Notes: generated by a model from the letters alone, not told the origin. Numbered from the stretch's first letter, positions 1 to 13,900 are shown. The stretch: 64,000 bases of DNA from Siphonodentalium dalli (GCA_032622095.1 CP136068.1:117785509-117849508); one strand, 5' to 3'. Numbers and translations: made by a program.

Positions 1-761
1 AAGCAACATTCGTCTTCGTTTAATTGGCTTATGAAATGAGTAATTAGCATTTTGTGACGACGCCTGATAATTAACATAGCGTACATCAATGACGATGTGC
101 GTGTGTTATTTGACACGTTGGCACCGTATTAGAAATTAGCTTTGTTAGGAATATAAGAGTTTAAGACGCCACTACGAGGTAAAACATGTAATGCATTTGG
201 TCTTGACATGTTTGACCTGGCAATGCCAGTGAGGGTATGCACAGGTTGTTACGGTCATGTTTACGTTTGGTGTCCAAGTGTATATATTGTTTAAAGGCGG
301 GGGTCGGTTTGTATGTCAGAACTTGTTAACATCGGTACAATACGCCGGCCGATTGCAAGATCACTGGAATTCAATTCCATTTTGGTTTTCATCTGGTCAA
401 TGATCTGGGTCATTAAGGAAATTTTCACATTTTTGTAGAGATAAACTGCGGAGACTTTGAGTTAACAAATGTCGTATTCGTTGCTGTGGCTACGAAATTA
501 TATATACCCCCGCAGTGCAATTGGGCTACATTAAAGGCAGCCGTATTAAAATAGTTGTAAAGGAACATTATCTCTGTTCAAAATTCGCAAAATTGCGTAT
601 GTTGCATTCTAAGTCAAAAATCGGGATAACTATATGGTAAAACATGTCGGATGGATCTCATAATTACAGGTTCACAGGTTCAGATGATGGTCAATAATTG
701 TGCCAAGTTTAAAAATAAATCATTGACCATTAAATTAAGGAATAGAAGTCCAGACAAAGTT
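1..761. other. Flank, nothing recognised
   Basis: AT-rich DNA with no exon, RNA gene or element ends that I can support. It lies beyond the proposed 3' end of SLC28. Confidence 0.5.
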
Positions 762-859
762 ACGGATGGTTTTAGTGTACAAACCCCGTGCTATACGTGA
801 ACAGAAATGGGTGCACAAATGTAAAATCTTAATTTTCGATGCGTTTTATGCAACCCAAC

Positions 860-923
<64 letters not shown>

Positions 924-1021
924 GTTGGGTTGCATAAAACGCATCGAAAATTAAGATTTTACATTTGTGCACCCATTTCTGTTCACGTATAGCACGGGGT
1001 TTGTACACTAAAACCATCCGT
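762..1021. repeat. Perfect 260-bp palindrome with an (AT)29 centre
   Basis: Left arm 762-862 is the exact reverse complement of right arm 921-1021; between them is (AT)29 at 863-920, itself self-complementary. No mismatch was seen over 130 bp per side. The same short peptide is therefore readable on both strands, which explains the matching IYIY open frames. It could be a young inverted duplication around a microsatellite or an assembly fold-back artefact. Confidence 0.9.
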
Positions 1022-2005
1022 TCTGCTTCATGTGATACGACGGGGGTAGGTAAAACTGGTACTGCGCGAACAGACAAGGGGTAACGAGTTTATCTATTGA
1101 CTTTCCGTTCCCAATATCACTTCAAAAGAATTATATGCCAAGTTTTGACACCACACTTACCAATAAAAGTAAATTGATTTTCCGGAACGAGGCTTCTTCA
1201 CGATAAGGGGAGGGTTGTAATATCCAGAGCAGGCTCATATATGATACGGAACATTTCAGGGGGTTTAATGCCCGGAACGAGGCTAACACGTGATACAGAA
1301 CATTGTTTTAAAGTGGTTCTGTGGTAATGATGGCCCCAATGTCGTGTAGCTGTTCATCAAACAAATACAATAATGTACACTAGTCAATAGATAGATGTAC
1401 ATATCCACTGGGTATGACTGACGATTATGCGAGTTCATGAACTTTTCCTCTTTATATTCGAGGAATATCATTTATTCATTAGATATATCAACCGCACACA
1501 ATTTATTTTCTGACTTTTGTACAGTGTATATCATGCCATGAACCTTCGTCAATTAAAGATTGGGGTACAATGACGTATGAGTTAAATGTTCAGAACGTAA
1601 TCCAAAATCAATCCACATTAGCCATATCAGTGTCAACAATGTAGCATACACCAAACACAAACATTGCTAGACACCCCTCCCTCTTTCGGATCGCCACATC
1701 CACCATTTGTATACACATCGATAATTTCTTACAGCGTAACTGTCAAGGGCGTCATCGGGCCAATCGCCAAATTCACTACTATACCAATTCAGCTTAAAAT
1801 TGCAGTCAAATGTTTGATACATAGCCTTGAAATCTATATTTCACATCTTCCTTAAATATCACAATAGATAAACAAACAATCTCTCTCTGTTATCTCCTTT
1901 TTGTCATTTTATAACAATGTATTGTCAATTTTGTACGGGAGAGGGGCTACCTAAGTTGAAATAGCTTGTGCCCCGATCCCTTTTGTATATTTATATACGA
2001 ATAAA
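1022..2005. other. No gene recognised
   Basis: Noncoding AT-rich sequence between the palindrome and element Q1. The short open frames have no recognisable features. Confidence 0.5.
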
Positions 2006-2472
2006 ATATGTGACCCGCCATATCAAATCCAGTCGTAAGTCGGGATTTTTTTACCCTGTGCCAATGCATTCTCTTATATATGCGAGTCGACCATAGGTCG
2101 CCTAGCATATATAAGAGAATGCATTGGCCTAACAATTTTTTATCATGTTTTTTAAATAAATGTTTCTTACAATTTTTAGGACATAAAATAAAAAACACCC
2201 ATTACCCTGCAGGGAGCCCCACACATATATAGAAGCATATAGAAGAGTGTCGTCTGCTCATGTTTGTCTGGGGCTCTGTATGGGTGAAATTATAAAATTG
2301 TTAAAGAATACAAGAACAAATTATTAAAATTGTAATAAATTGTTAGGCCAATGCATTCTCTTATATATGCGAGGCGACCTATGGTCGACTCGCATATATA
2401 AGAGAATGCATTTATTGCACAGGGCAAAATAATCCCGACTTACGACTGGATTTGATATGGCGGGTCACATAT
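2006..2472. mobile_element. Q1: hairpin-bearing element, 4-bp target duplication ATAT
   Basis: Element 2010-2468 has about 50-bp inverted ends starting GTGACCCGCCATATCAAATC, flanked by ATAT on both sides. Each end leads into a 67-bp hairpin (2061-2127 and 2348-2414), the second being the reverse complement of the first. It has no coding capacity. Superfamily is not assigned; 4-bp duplications rule out piggyBac and hAT. Confidence 0.85.
2411..2416 (-). terminator. Possible AATAAA polyadenylation signal for SLC28 inside element Q1
   Basis: On the minus strand AATAAA occurs 49 nt past the proposed stop. In other hairpin copies this position reads ATTGGCAC, so the hexamer comes from a variant of this copy. 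Functional use is inference. Confidence 0.25.
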
Positions 2473-2688
2473 GTTTAAAGTAAAGTAACAATTGGCACAG
2501 TGATAACATGGCATGTTTGAATGGACGCAGGTCACATGGGTAGCAAATGCACGTGTGCAAAATGGGAGTGTGGTGTGCACATGTATACGAAATATAGTAA
2601 TGTCTACATGGAACACTAAATTTCTTTCTTTTCTCTCTTCGCTGTCTTAGATAATCTGTGAAGTTTCCTATATCGTCGGGTGGGCATT
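2465..2688 (-). CDS. SLC28: Candidate SLC28 terminal exon 11 (C-terminal tail)
   Basis: A good acceptor (atcttttcccgcag|AATGCC) in the right phase joins to exon 10 to read ...[18 protein letters not shown], then [20 protein letters not shown], to a TGA at 2465. This gives a 74-residue tail with Cys residues and an NFT sequon, similar in length to vertebrate CNT tails, which are not conserved. The TGA lies within the terminal repeat of mobile element Q1 (2010-2468), so the last codons may be element-derived, or the true exon may end earlier at an unrecognised donor. The acceptor and phase are seen; that this is the real last exon is inferred. Confidence 0.45.
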
Positions 2689-5600
2689 CTGCGGGAAAAG
2701 ATATCACTGTATAATAAGACTCGGCTCAAAAACTATGCATGAAAGAAACTTTGGCGCAATAATGGTCCTAAGTTTTTCAACTTACGTCCACTCTATATTT
2801 ATATATCACCAACATATCCATTTACGCACGAGGATATCTCGCTCACACGTAAGAAATACGATGAGTCCCAGCTTTGTCCGTTCTATGCAGGCGGCACGAA
2901 TACATCATCTGGCGATCGCAACCATTTAACACATGCGAACGGATGCATCCTCTGGTGGTCGTGACCATTCTATACATGCGGCACGGATACATCATCTGGC
3001 GGTCGCGACCATTTCATACACGCGGCACGGATACATCATCTGGCGATCGCGCCCATTCCTGACAGTTCTTCGTTGTACAATAACCCTGTAGACGAAAGGA
3101 GAAAGATTAGTTATGTTTTAACTAGTTTAACTCGAACAGACATCAGTTATTTTTATCCCGCAAACCAATCGATCACCATACATGTGCTTGTGCTAAAGAT
3201 CCTAGTTCCAATTATGGTCAGCTTTAATTTGTTTTAACGAATAAATCAAATAACAATTGTGGGCACAATTCGTCAGACGAACCTGCACAGTCCCACCAAA
3301 TAACAGCGTTGGGTAACAATTCGCCAGACGCACCTGTACACTCCCACCAAAAGCCTAAATTATAGCCAACAAACAAACAACATGCTGAAAGCATTAGTTT
3401 GTCCAACGGTGTCCATGCATTTATCAATTTGTCAGTCCAGGGGAGCTAATTAGTAATTATGACATCGGCAAACCTGAGCTCAGAAGAAAAATAGTTCCAC
3501 CGTTATTTGATGCTTGTTTAAAGCTTGTTTTGTTCTAATAATTTATAGATATTTCAGAACGAAAAAAAAAACGTTCGAAAGCTAAATTAGCTCAATTGAC
3601 GTTGCCCACAGTTACCTGTGAAATTGGTGGATAATAAGCCTATAAGCATACCTGCAATGCACGCCGTTGACCAACAGGCGATGTTTCCGAGAATCATAGC
3701 CGGTACCATCATCCTGGAAGCTTCCTTCAACCTCGACGGGAATAGGGCGTTGACTATTGCAATAAATATTCCCATTGATCCTATGTTAGAGAAGCCACAT
3801 AATGCGTAGGTCGAGATAATCTCCGTCCGCTTCTGTGGGGAGAAAACAACAAGTACGTAATTAATATGTGTAATTATATATACCATCGTCATGTGTGACA
3901 GGTCTGTCGCAACCGGGATTCAGCATTTATAGTTCTATTTAGTTACAGGTACTCAATCCGATTCGATGGTCGCCATATCACCAGATTTCAACAACAACAA
4001 CGTTTTTTTTTAAATGCCGCTCCAGTTATCAGAATCGATTAATTGCCCAAAAATAATGCTAACCATAATCAACTATAGTTTAAAATTGCCCAAAACCTGT
4101 TGTTTATCAACATTTTGTTCAACGAAATATTGCCGGTTTGTCAAATATCTGACACAAAAAAGCCACTTCATTTTAAAGTTATCCATCTACATCCGCAATT
4201 TGGTGCGATACCGTCTTCTCGTCGACATTTTACTGGGCCACTAAACATTATCGGTGGTGAAAAATAATAGATTTTAAAAATCGATATCTGATCACTCTGA
4301 TGGGTGAGTTCCTCGACTCGAATCGAGTGTTTTACCCCCGAAGCCAAGGAAATAGTAATTTGCGAGCGTTAATTCGGATTATGATTCTTTAAAGTATACA
4401 TTTGTAATGGCTTACTTGTTCTCTTGGTCAAAACTCACATTGAAAACGTCATTGCCTTTTTAAAGATCCATGGTCCGATTTGAAATCAAGAGGCATAATT
4501 ATCACGTTGGCAGTTGACCAATCACCGAACCTGATTTAGTGTAACACACACTGGATATGTAAATATATAAGGATTAACTGTCATGTCAAACCTAATGACG
4601 TATTGATGGTGTTATTAGCTTGGTGTTATGAGGCGTTGCGCATTCACCGAGAAATAACTGCAACTAGCCACGTGGGCGCCGACCAATCAGAATTCTGGAT
4701 TTAGTGATGACAACACTTAGTGTGTAAATATATATTAACTAGAAGGTGACCCGACTTCGTCCGGGCTATTCAAAAACCAAATTTCAAGTCGATTGCTCCA
4801 CCCGTTTCCTAGATCTGGTCTGCGCATGCGCGAAGCTGGTGTCGCGCGTGCTCGGCGACCCGATAAAATTCGTATCCGGGGCAAGATACATTCACATACC
4901 AAATTTCAAGTCGATAGCTACACCCGTTTCCGAGATATATAGCCCAATGTCATTTGCGGATACCTCGGCCGGTGATGAGTTAACGCGACACAGTCAAATG
5001 CATCGGCAGGGTGAGAGTTAACGTAATCTAACTTTATGACCTCTGACGACGTCATAGAAATTACGCATTGATTTTATCCTGATAAAAGCATCGTACCACT
5101 TGTACCTAATAATTGAGGCAGATAACTAAAACGGATACATACATATTATATATCGTTCGAAAGATGAAGCCACACAGATTCTAACCGTGCAAATTATATG
5201 ACTGGCAATTTATTATTCGCGCTATATCGAATCGATTTGTGAGCACCGAACTGAAATATATTAGCGCAAAAACGGCGTAAAAATAGATTTGACCTCCGCA
5301 CGTGAAAAGTTGACCTCGCACGGACAAATAAATATGCCTATGTTCGTCTCCGGCCGAAAACACATCCAAATACCAAATTTCATCGAAATTGGCTTAGTCG
5401 TTTTCGAGTCCATCGATTTCAAACACACACACACACACACACACAAACAAACAAACACATACATACACACACAGATCTTTCAAAATATATAATAGATAAC
5501 GTGTTTTCACCTGCATCGTTCCGCCGATGAGAGTCGTGTTCCATTCCGTGAGATAGATATCATCGTTTACATAATTCCAGCTCCCGTTTGTCTGTGATGT

Positions 5601-8600
5601 ATAATTTAGCAGAATCTGCCCATTGTTAACGTATGTCGACATGTGTATGTAAGCGTACATCTCATTGGCGAATATCTTGTATCCCAGCAGTCCTCCTACT
5701 TTACGACATTCCGACGGGGCGACACCAATGAGAAAAGCAAATGGACTCAAGGCATATGATGATATGAACTAAAATCAGAAATAAATGCAGTTGTTTGACA
5801 TAAGCCAATGTTGTTAACCCTTTACCCAACAGAACGGCCCTGTGCAAATGCATTCTCTTATATATGCGAGTCGACCATAGGTCGCCTCGCATATATAAGA
5901 GAATGCATTGGCTTAACACATTAAAAATTATAAAATTGTTAAAGAATGTAAGAAAAAATGGTAAAAAGTGTTAAAAAAAAGATTTTTTTTAGGCCAATGC
6001 ATTCTCTTATATATGCAAGGCGACCTATGGTCGACTCGCATATATAAGAGAATGCATTGGCACAGGGCATAACTGTAACTATCACAATGTGGTCAAGGAG
6101 CCGGTTCCAATGATATCCATATTTGTATGGTTCTATTGAGACAGACCGAAGATATTTTAGGCTGTTGAAGCTTTATTTGGCCGGTTTTGGCCGGTTTGTT
6201 GGGTAAAGGGTTAAGGCCAATATAAATAAATGCAGTTGTTTGACATAAGCCAATGTTGTTAAGGCCAATATAAATAAATTGCTAGATTTACATTTACTTT
6301 TTATACAAATGGGGCGGGAGGGCGAATTTAATTTTTTTGTATTTTATTCTTCTTAACATAAATGGCCATGGTCAGATATTGAAGCAATTTCCTATCGTAT
6401 ATATTACAAGGTGATTTAGATTGTCCAATTTGATCAAAATAGACTGATTAATTGGTCATTGAAATGTAATTTGATAATTAACCCTTTCATGATTGGAGCT
6501 TCCTGATTTTTTGCGAAAACCCTGTGCCAATGCATTCTCTTATATATGCGAGTATCCCATAGGGCGCCTGGCATATAACATATTTACCTTGATCTTGTAA
6601 GCCATTGCATTCTCTTACATGTGCGAGGCACACTATGGGAGACACGCATATACGAGAATGCTGCTCGTGAAAGAGTTGAGGCATGAGAAAAACATTTGCA
6701 TAAAAGATATGCAAATAAAATAAAATTGAGGAGGGGACTAAAAAATAGGGTCGGGAGGGGATGTAAATCTATAAAAAAATATATATTGGCCTTATGCTAA
6801 TATGTTTTATAGGTTATGAAATTCTGAACTATTTGGTGTTAAGTCAAATCGGGGACAATGTTCCTTTAAACTTGAGGTACTTTACCCCCTCTCTTTGCGG
6901 TCTGAAGTTTTAAGTGATGCTCAGTTTTGTCACATTACGATCCGATTCATTCCGGTACATGTACCGGAAAAAGAATTATTCAAATCATATCATCTAAAAA
7001 ATCAATTTCCAACTTGAAAGACAATGTTCCACTTCCCAGACGAAAGAAATGAAAATACATGCAATCACCACCATTCGTACATGTACCGGTATCTTACGAG
7101 AATCAAGATAATCCACTAAATCACCACCATTCGTACATGTATCTTACGAGAATTGCAAAAATCTAATAAATCACCCATAAGTAACATAATAGACCTTGTC
7201 ACTAACTCGCGGCCATATTGGATCCACCAGGTCCGGTTCCGTTGTTTTAGTGCCACAGATCAAAGTTTTGGAGTAGCATTCCATATATATGGAAGTCATG
7301 AATAATTCAAAAGCTCCATATATCGAATTGCTACTCCAAAACTTTGACTAGTAGCACTAAAACCACGGAACCGGGGCTGGAAGAATCTCTGAAACCGCGG
7401 AACGGATCTGGATGAATCCAATACATCCACGACCCAGTGATCTCGCTTATTGAGAACAATCTGTATTATCAACCACGTTTTGTGCGACGGAAGCATGGAC
7501 GTTCTTTATCAGAGCGGACCATTGATTCGTTTTCAATACCTAAAATAATTAGATTGCGCCAGCCGAGCGTTTGTAAACGCGTAAACACAGCACGTAAATA
7601 GTGAGCGATAAGCAAAACACTCAACACCCTGGCGATTTTTTGCAGGACTGTGATTCACGGTGGCCCATTCAACACCGAAATGTTGAGAGACGAGGATTAA
7701 CGAGCGCTATACTGGGATGTTGTAAACAACTTGGTGGCATTTCTAACCAAATTTCAAATAATGGGGTCTTTCCGGCGTTGAGTGATTTGCTTATCACATA
7801 GTCTGTACGTACTGTTTGTCTACTTAACACAACATACTAACATGCATGACAATAACATGCAATTCACGCGATTTATGATTTGTATAAGAACAGAATGTGT
7901 CTATAATATAATGTTATTTCTGTTATGGTGGTTTTAACGAATGTGACTATTTTAACCGAAATACCCACCGCCAACGCTTACCGTGCCTTTAAGTCAATTT
8001 AACAAAACAGCTATTGAAATAGAATATATACGGACACACCGATTAGTATATAGAGTAAATGGTTGTCAAAGATATAATACTTACGGTATACGAGAAGTTG
8101 TCAGCATCAACTCTATCACCAAACCAACGAAGTACAGCATTTATAAGAGCAAGTATGGAAAGGAACGCAACCAAGTTAACTATAATGCCACCACACAGTT
8201 TAATGGAATTCAGAGCTCCGTGTGCCGCGGCATCCATAGGGTTACGGTGCTCTCTGAAATGGACACAGAGACAAACAAATTACAAAATGAGACTGGGGTT
8301 CAGGGATCCAGGGATTTTGTTCGCTAGTTTGCTCCGACGCTGGTTCGTCGATAATTCTGGTGGTAGTGTCTTGGTGGTTTTTTGGAGAAAAGTGCTGATA
8401 ACAATGAGAACAGTATTGCGGGAATGGTGAGTATTTCTATAATATACATGATACGGGACAATTACGTTCACTTGTCATTAAAAATCTATGTGACTGACTG
8501 CATCTTTTGTATTTATATCGATCACATCAAACTCCAGAAAAAATGGTGAGTGTTTCTATAATGTACATGATACGGGACAATTACGTTCACTTGTCATTAA

Positions 8601-9883
8601 AATCCATCCAACTATGTGACTGACTGCATCTTTTGTATTTATATCGATCACATCAAACTCCAGAAAAAAACAGATATCAAGGTCGATTTACCTCCACATA
8701 TATAATACTAGAAGGTGACCCGACTTCGTCCGGGCTATTAAAAAACAAAATTTCAAGTCGATTGCTCCACCCGTTTCCTAGATCTGGTCTGCGCATGCGC
8801 GAAGCTGGTGTCGCACGTGCTCGGCGACCCGATAAAATTCGTATCCGGGGCAAGATACATTCACATACCAAATTTAAAGTCAATATCTCAACCCGTTTCC
8901 GAGATGAGTTAACGCGACACAGTCAAATGCATCGGCAGGGTGAGAGTTAACGTAATCTAACTTTATGACCTCTGACGACGTCATATAATTTACGCATTGA
9001 TTTTATCCTGATAAAAGCATCGTACCACTTGAACCTAATAATTGAGGCAGATAACTAAAACGGATACATACATATTACTAGAAGGTGACCCGACTTCGTC
9101 CGGGCTATTAAAAAACCAAATTTCAAGTCGATTGCTCCACCCGTTTCCTAGATCTGGTCTGCGCATGCGCGAAGCTGGTGTCGCACGTGCTCGGCGACCC
9201 GATAAAATTCGTATCCGGGGCAAGATACATTCACATACCAAATTTAAAGTCAATATCTCAACCCGTTTTCGAGATCTCGTCTGCGCATGCGCGAAGCTGG
9301 CGTCGCGCGTGCTCGGCGACCCGATAAAATTCGTATCCGGGGCAAGATACATTCACATACCAAATTTCAAGTCGATAGCTACACCCGTTTTCGAGATATA
9401 TAGCCCAATGTCATTTGCGGATACCTCGGCCGGTGATGAGTTAACGCGACACAGTCAAATGCATCGGCAGGGTGAGAGTTAACGTAATCTAACTTTATGA
9501 CCTCTGACGACGTCATAGAAATTACGCATTGATTTTATCCCGATAAAAGCATCGGACCACTTGTACCTAATAATTGAGGCAGATAACTAAAACGGATACA
9601 TACATATTATATATCGTTGGAAAGAGGACACGCCACAGATTCTAACCGTGCAAATTATATGACTGGCAATTTATTATTCGCGCTATATCGAATCGATTTG
9701 TGAGCACCGAACTGAAATATATTAGCGCAAAAACGGCGTAAAAACAGATTTGACCTCCGCACGTGAAAAGTTGACCTCGCACGGACAAATAAATATGCCT
9801 ATGTTCGTCTCCGGCCGAAAACACATCCAAATACCAAATTTCATCGAAATTGGCTTAGTCGTTTTCGAGTCCATCGATTTCAA

Positions 9884-9914
<31 letters not shown>

Positions 9915-10218
9915 AACACACAGATCTTTCAAAATATATAATAGATATATCGTTGGAAAGATGAAGCCACACAGATTCTAACCGTGCAAATTATATGACT
10001 GGCAATTTATTATTCGCGCTATATCGTATCGATTTGTGAGCACCGAACTGAAATATATTAGCGCAAAACGGCGTAAAAACAGATTTGACCTCCGCACGTG
10101 AAAAGTTGACCTCGCACGGACAAATAAATATGCCTATGTTCGTCTCCGGCCGAAAATACCCTAAAATACCAAATTTCATCGAAATTGGCTTAGTCGTTTT
10201 CGAGTCCATCGATTTCAA

Positions 10219-10249
<31 letters not shown>

Positions 10250-10924
10250 AACACATACACAGATCTTTCAAAATATATAATAGACTAGAAGGTGACCCGA
10301 CTTCGTCCGGGCTATTAAAAAACAAAATTTCAAGTCGATTGCTCCACCCGTTTCCTAGATCTGGTCTGCGCATGCGCGAAGCTGGTGTCGCACGTGCTCG
10401 GCGACCCGATAAAATTCGTATCCGGGGCAAGATACATTCACATACCAAATTTAAAGTCAATATCTCAACCCGTTTCCGAGATGAGTTAACGCGACACAGT
10501 CAAATGCATCGGCAGGGTGAGAGTTAACGTAATCTAACTTTATGACCTCTGACGACGTCATATAATTTACGCATTGATTTTATCCTGATAAAAGCATCGT
10601 ACCACTTGAACCTAATAATTGAGGCAGATAACTAAAACGGATACATACATATTATATATCGTTGGAAAGATGAAGCCACACAGATTCTAACCGTGCAAAT
10701 TATATGACTGGCAATTTATTATTCGCGCTATATCGTATCGATTTGTGAGCACCGAACTGAAATATATTAGCGCAAAACGGCGTAAAAACAGATTTGACCT
10801 CCGCACGTGAAAAGTTGACCTCGCACGGACAAATAAATATGCCTATGTTCGTCTCCGGCCGAAAATACCCTAAAATACCAAATTTCATCGAAATTGGCTT
10901 AGTCGTTTTCGAGTCCATCGATTT

Positions 10925-10964
<40 letters not shown>

Positions 10965-13900
10965 AACACATACACAGATCTTTCAAAATATATAATAGAC
11001 TAGAAGGTGACCCGACTTCGTCCGGGCTATTCAAAAACCAAATTTCAAGTCGATTGCTCCACCCGTTTCCTAGATCTGGTCTGCGCATGCGCGAAGCTGG
11101 TGTCGCGCGTGCTCGGCGACCCGATAAAATTCGTATCCGGGGCAAGATACATTCACATACCAAATTTCAAGTCGATAGCTACACCCGTTTCCGAGATATA
11201 TAGCCCAATGTCATTTGCGGATACCTCGGCCGGTGATGAGTTAACGCGACACAGTCAAATGCATCGGCAGGGTGAGAGTTAACGTAATCTAACTTTATGA
11301 CCTCTGACGACGTCATAGAAATTACGCATTGATTTTATCCTGATAAAAGCATCGTACCACTTGTACCTAATAATTGAGGCAGATAACTAAAACGGATACA
11401 TACATATTATATATCGTTCGAAAGATGAAGCCACACAGATTCTAACCGTGCAAATTATATGACTGGCAATTTATTATTCGCGCTATATCGAATCGATTTG
11501 TGAGCACCGAACTGAAATATATTAGCGCAAAAACGGCGTAAAAATAGATTTGACCTCCGCACGTGAAAAGTTGACCTCGCACGGACAAATAAATATGCCT
11601 ATGTTCGTCTCCGGCCGAAAACACATCCAAATACCAAATTTCATCGAAATTGGCTTAGTCGTTTTCGAGTCCATCGATTTCAAACACACACACACACACA
11701 CACACAAACAAACAAACACATACATACACACACAGATCTTTCAAAATATATAATAGATAAGGGCAGTTATCTGCGTTTGAAATGTATTGGATGTTGTTAA
11801 CCCTTTACCCAACAGAATGGCCCTGTGCCAATGCATTATCTTATATATGCGAGTCGACCATAGGTCGCCTCGCATATATAAGAGAATGCATTGGCTTAAC
11901 ACATTAAAAATTATAAAATTGTTAAAGAATGTAAGAAAAAATGGTAAAAAGTGTTAAATAAAGATTTTGTTTAGGCCAATGCATTCTCTTATATATGCGA
12001 GGCGACCTATGGTCGACTCGCATATATAAGAGAATGCATTGGCACAGGGCATAACTGTAACTATCACAATGTGGTCAAGGATCCGGTTCCAATGATATCC
12101 ATATTTGTATGGTTCTATTGAGACAGACCGAATATATTTTAGGCTGTTGAAGCTTTATTTGGCCGGTTTTGGCCGTTTTGTTGGGTAAAGGGTTAAAATC
12201 GTATACTTGATTCTATTCTGAATTATTACGCAATCATAAGATACAACATGAAGTTGAAGTATACCAGTGGCATGGTGAGCAAGTTCGTTGATTTGTATTG
12301 CACTCGCCCAACATTTGGACGCTTAAAGGCCCACTTAATTTTCGAACCCCCAGATCACACTTTATAAAATATATGTCATATTATATACCGTTTGAAAGAG
12401 GAAGCTCCAAAACATTGTATTATCAACTTATCCGGTGTAATAAACTGCGAACATGCTGTGTGTGTTGAGGTACCGACGTGTTTTATGTGTTTAAGTTTCA
12501 TCTGGACTGTACTACAAAGTATATTACATGTATTTTCAATGGAAGGGGAATAACTCTATATCTTAGATTGAATTTTGTTGCATTCTGGGAGCGAAACGGG
12601 AGAAATGTTTCTATAATTTCAGATATTTCTAATACTCTATGGACACCTTCTGAGACACAGCCGTTCCAAATCGTGATGAATTATAGTATTTAAATCATAT
12701 TGTATATCATATATTGTTATTAAAATCGTATATCAAGGCATAAAATGGGCCTTTAACAAGCCTTTAACAAGCCTACATGTAAAATGTGTTATGTAAAGCA
12801 AACACATAGAGAGGTACATGAGTTTAATCATCTGATAATCGCTGCTTGCGGTTGGACGTGAGGTCCTTGGGGGGGGGGCGTGCGTCTGTTGTTCGTGTCT
12901 ATGTTCCATGTTTTAGTTGATATGATTATTGTTATACTGTCCTTGAATCAACCTGTGTGAATGTAGTGGAGGTTCTAGTAGATGTATATATAGGTAATTA
13001 TGTGACAAATGTACATCCGATCAAGTTAGGTTCTCACTCACGATGCCGGGAGCTTGCGGACTTTGTCAAATTTCCATTCGTCCTCCTCTGGATAAACGAG
13101 CTTAGACACGGCTAACGCTGCCGGGGCCGACATGATGCTGGCTGCTAGAACGTGATGAGCAGAAATCTGTCGGATAAGAGAAATAAAATTCAACAGCGTC
13201 GATGTCGACGACCATTATCATCACTGTTAAAATATAATTTGAATGCACTGCGAAATAATAAATAGGCCTACAACTGTTAAATTTACAAAATACCACTGAT
13301 CCACTTTCATCTAACTATTTCCTTTCCGTTGTCTTTCATTCACCTCTCTCCCTCTCTCTCTCTCTATCTCTCTCTTCTCTCTCTCTCCACATCTCTATCC
13401 TAAACCTATAATTTCTTCTTTCCAAAATGAAACAAGTACAATAGCAATATACTACTGATACTTCATGCACCAAGGCACCCGCAGTGGGCACCCGCAGTAG
13501 ATAAATGTCTGTAAAAACATCACAAATAAGAAGAACATGGAGAAATATTAAACACACTTTGTTCTTGCATTATTTATTGATAGTTCTCCAATAACGAAAT
13601 TTCGCGTGTCCAATCCATTGTTATATAAACAAAACTGTTACAGTGATTTGTCAACAACTATCACTAATCGTGAGGTAAGTTAACATATTTTAGTCTAGAT
13701 ATTATTTTCAGAATATATTTCAATGTAACCTCATTATAAAGAAGCACAATACGAGTTGACACAAATTTCAGCATACCAGACAAAAGAAAATTGAAAATCA
13801 CTTGCAGCCGCCATCATTCGTATGTTCAATTCTTTAATCTCAATAAATCAATAATCATGATATATGATATATATACAAGATTCAAATACAAATATATGAC

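Noticed and set aside
829-1077. Open frames with long IYIYIY stretches on both strands
   Set aside because: Translation of the (AT)29 palindrome; the same peptide arises on both strands by symmetry.
3224-3427. Trp/Cys-rich minus-strand frame as SLC28 last exon
   Set aside because: It comes from a two-fold noncoding duplication (cccaccaaa repeats) and has no acceptor in the right phase as good as the one at 2688.
8977-8985. gacgtcata/CRE-like sites as regulatory elements
   Set aside because: They recur in every unit of the composite repeat and have no promoter context.
4746-11753. Many similar open frames of 60-146 codons
   Set aside because: All lie in the CA-tailed repeat units, on both strands, and are repeat translations.
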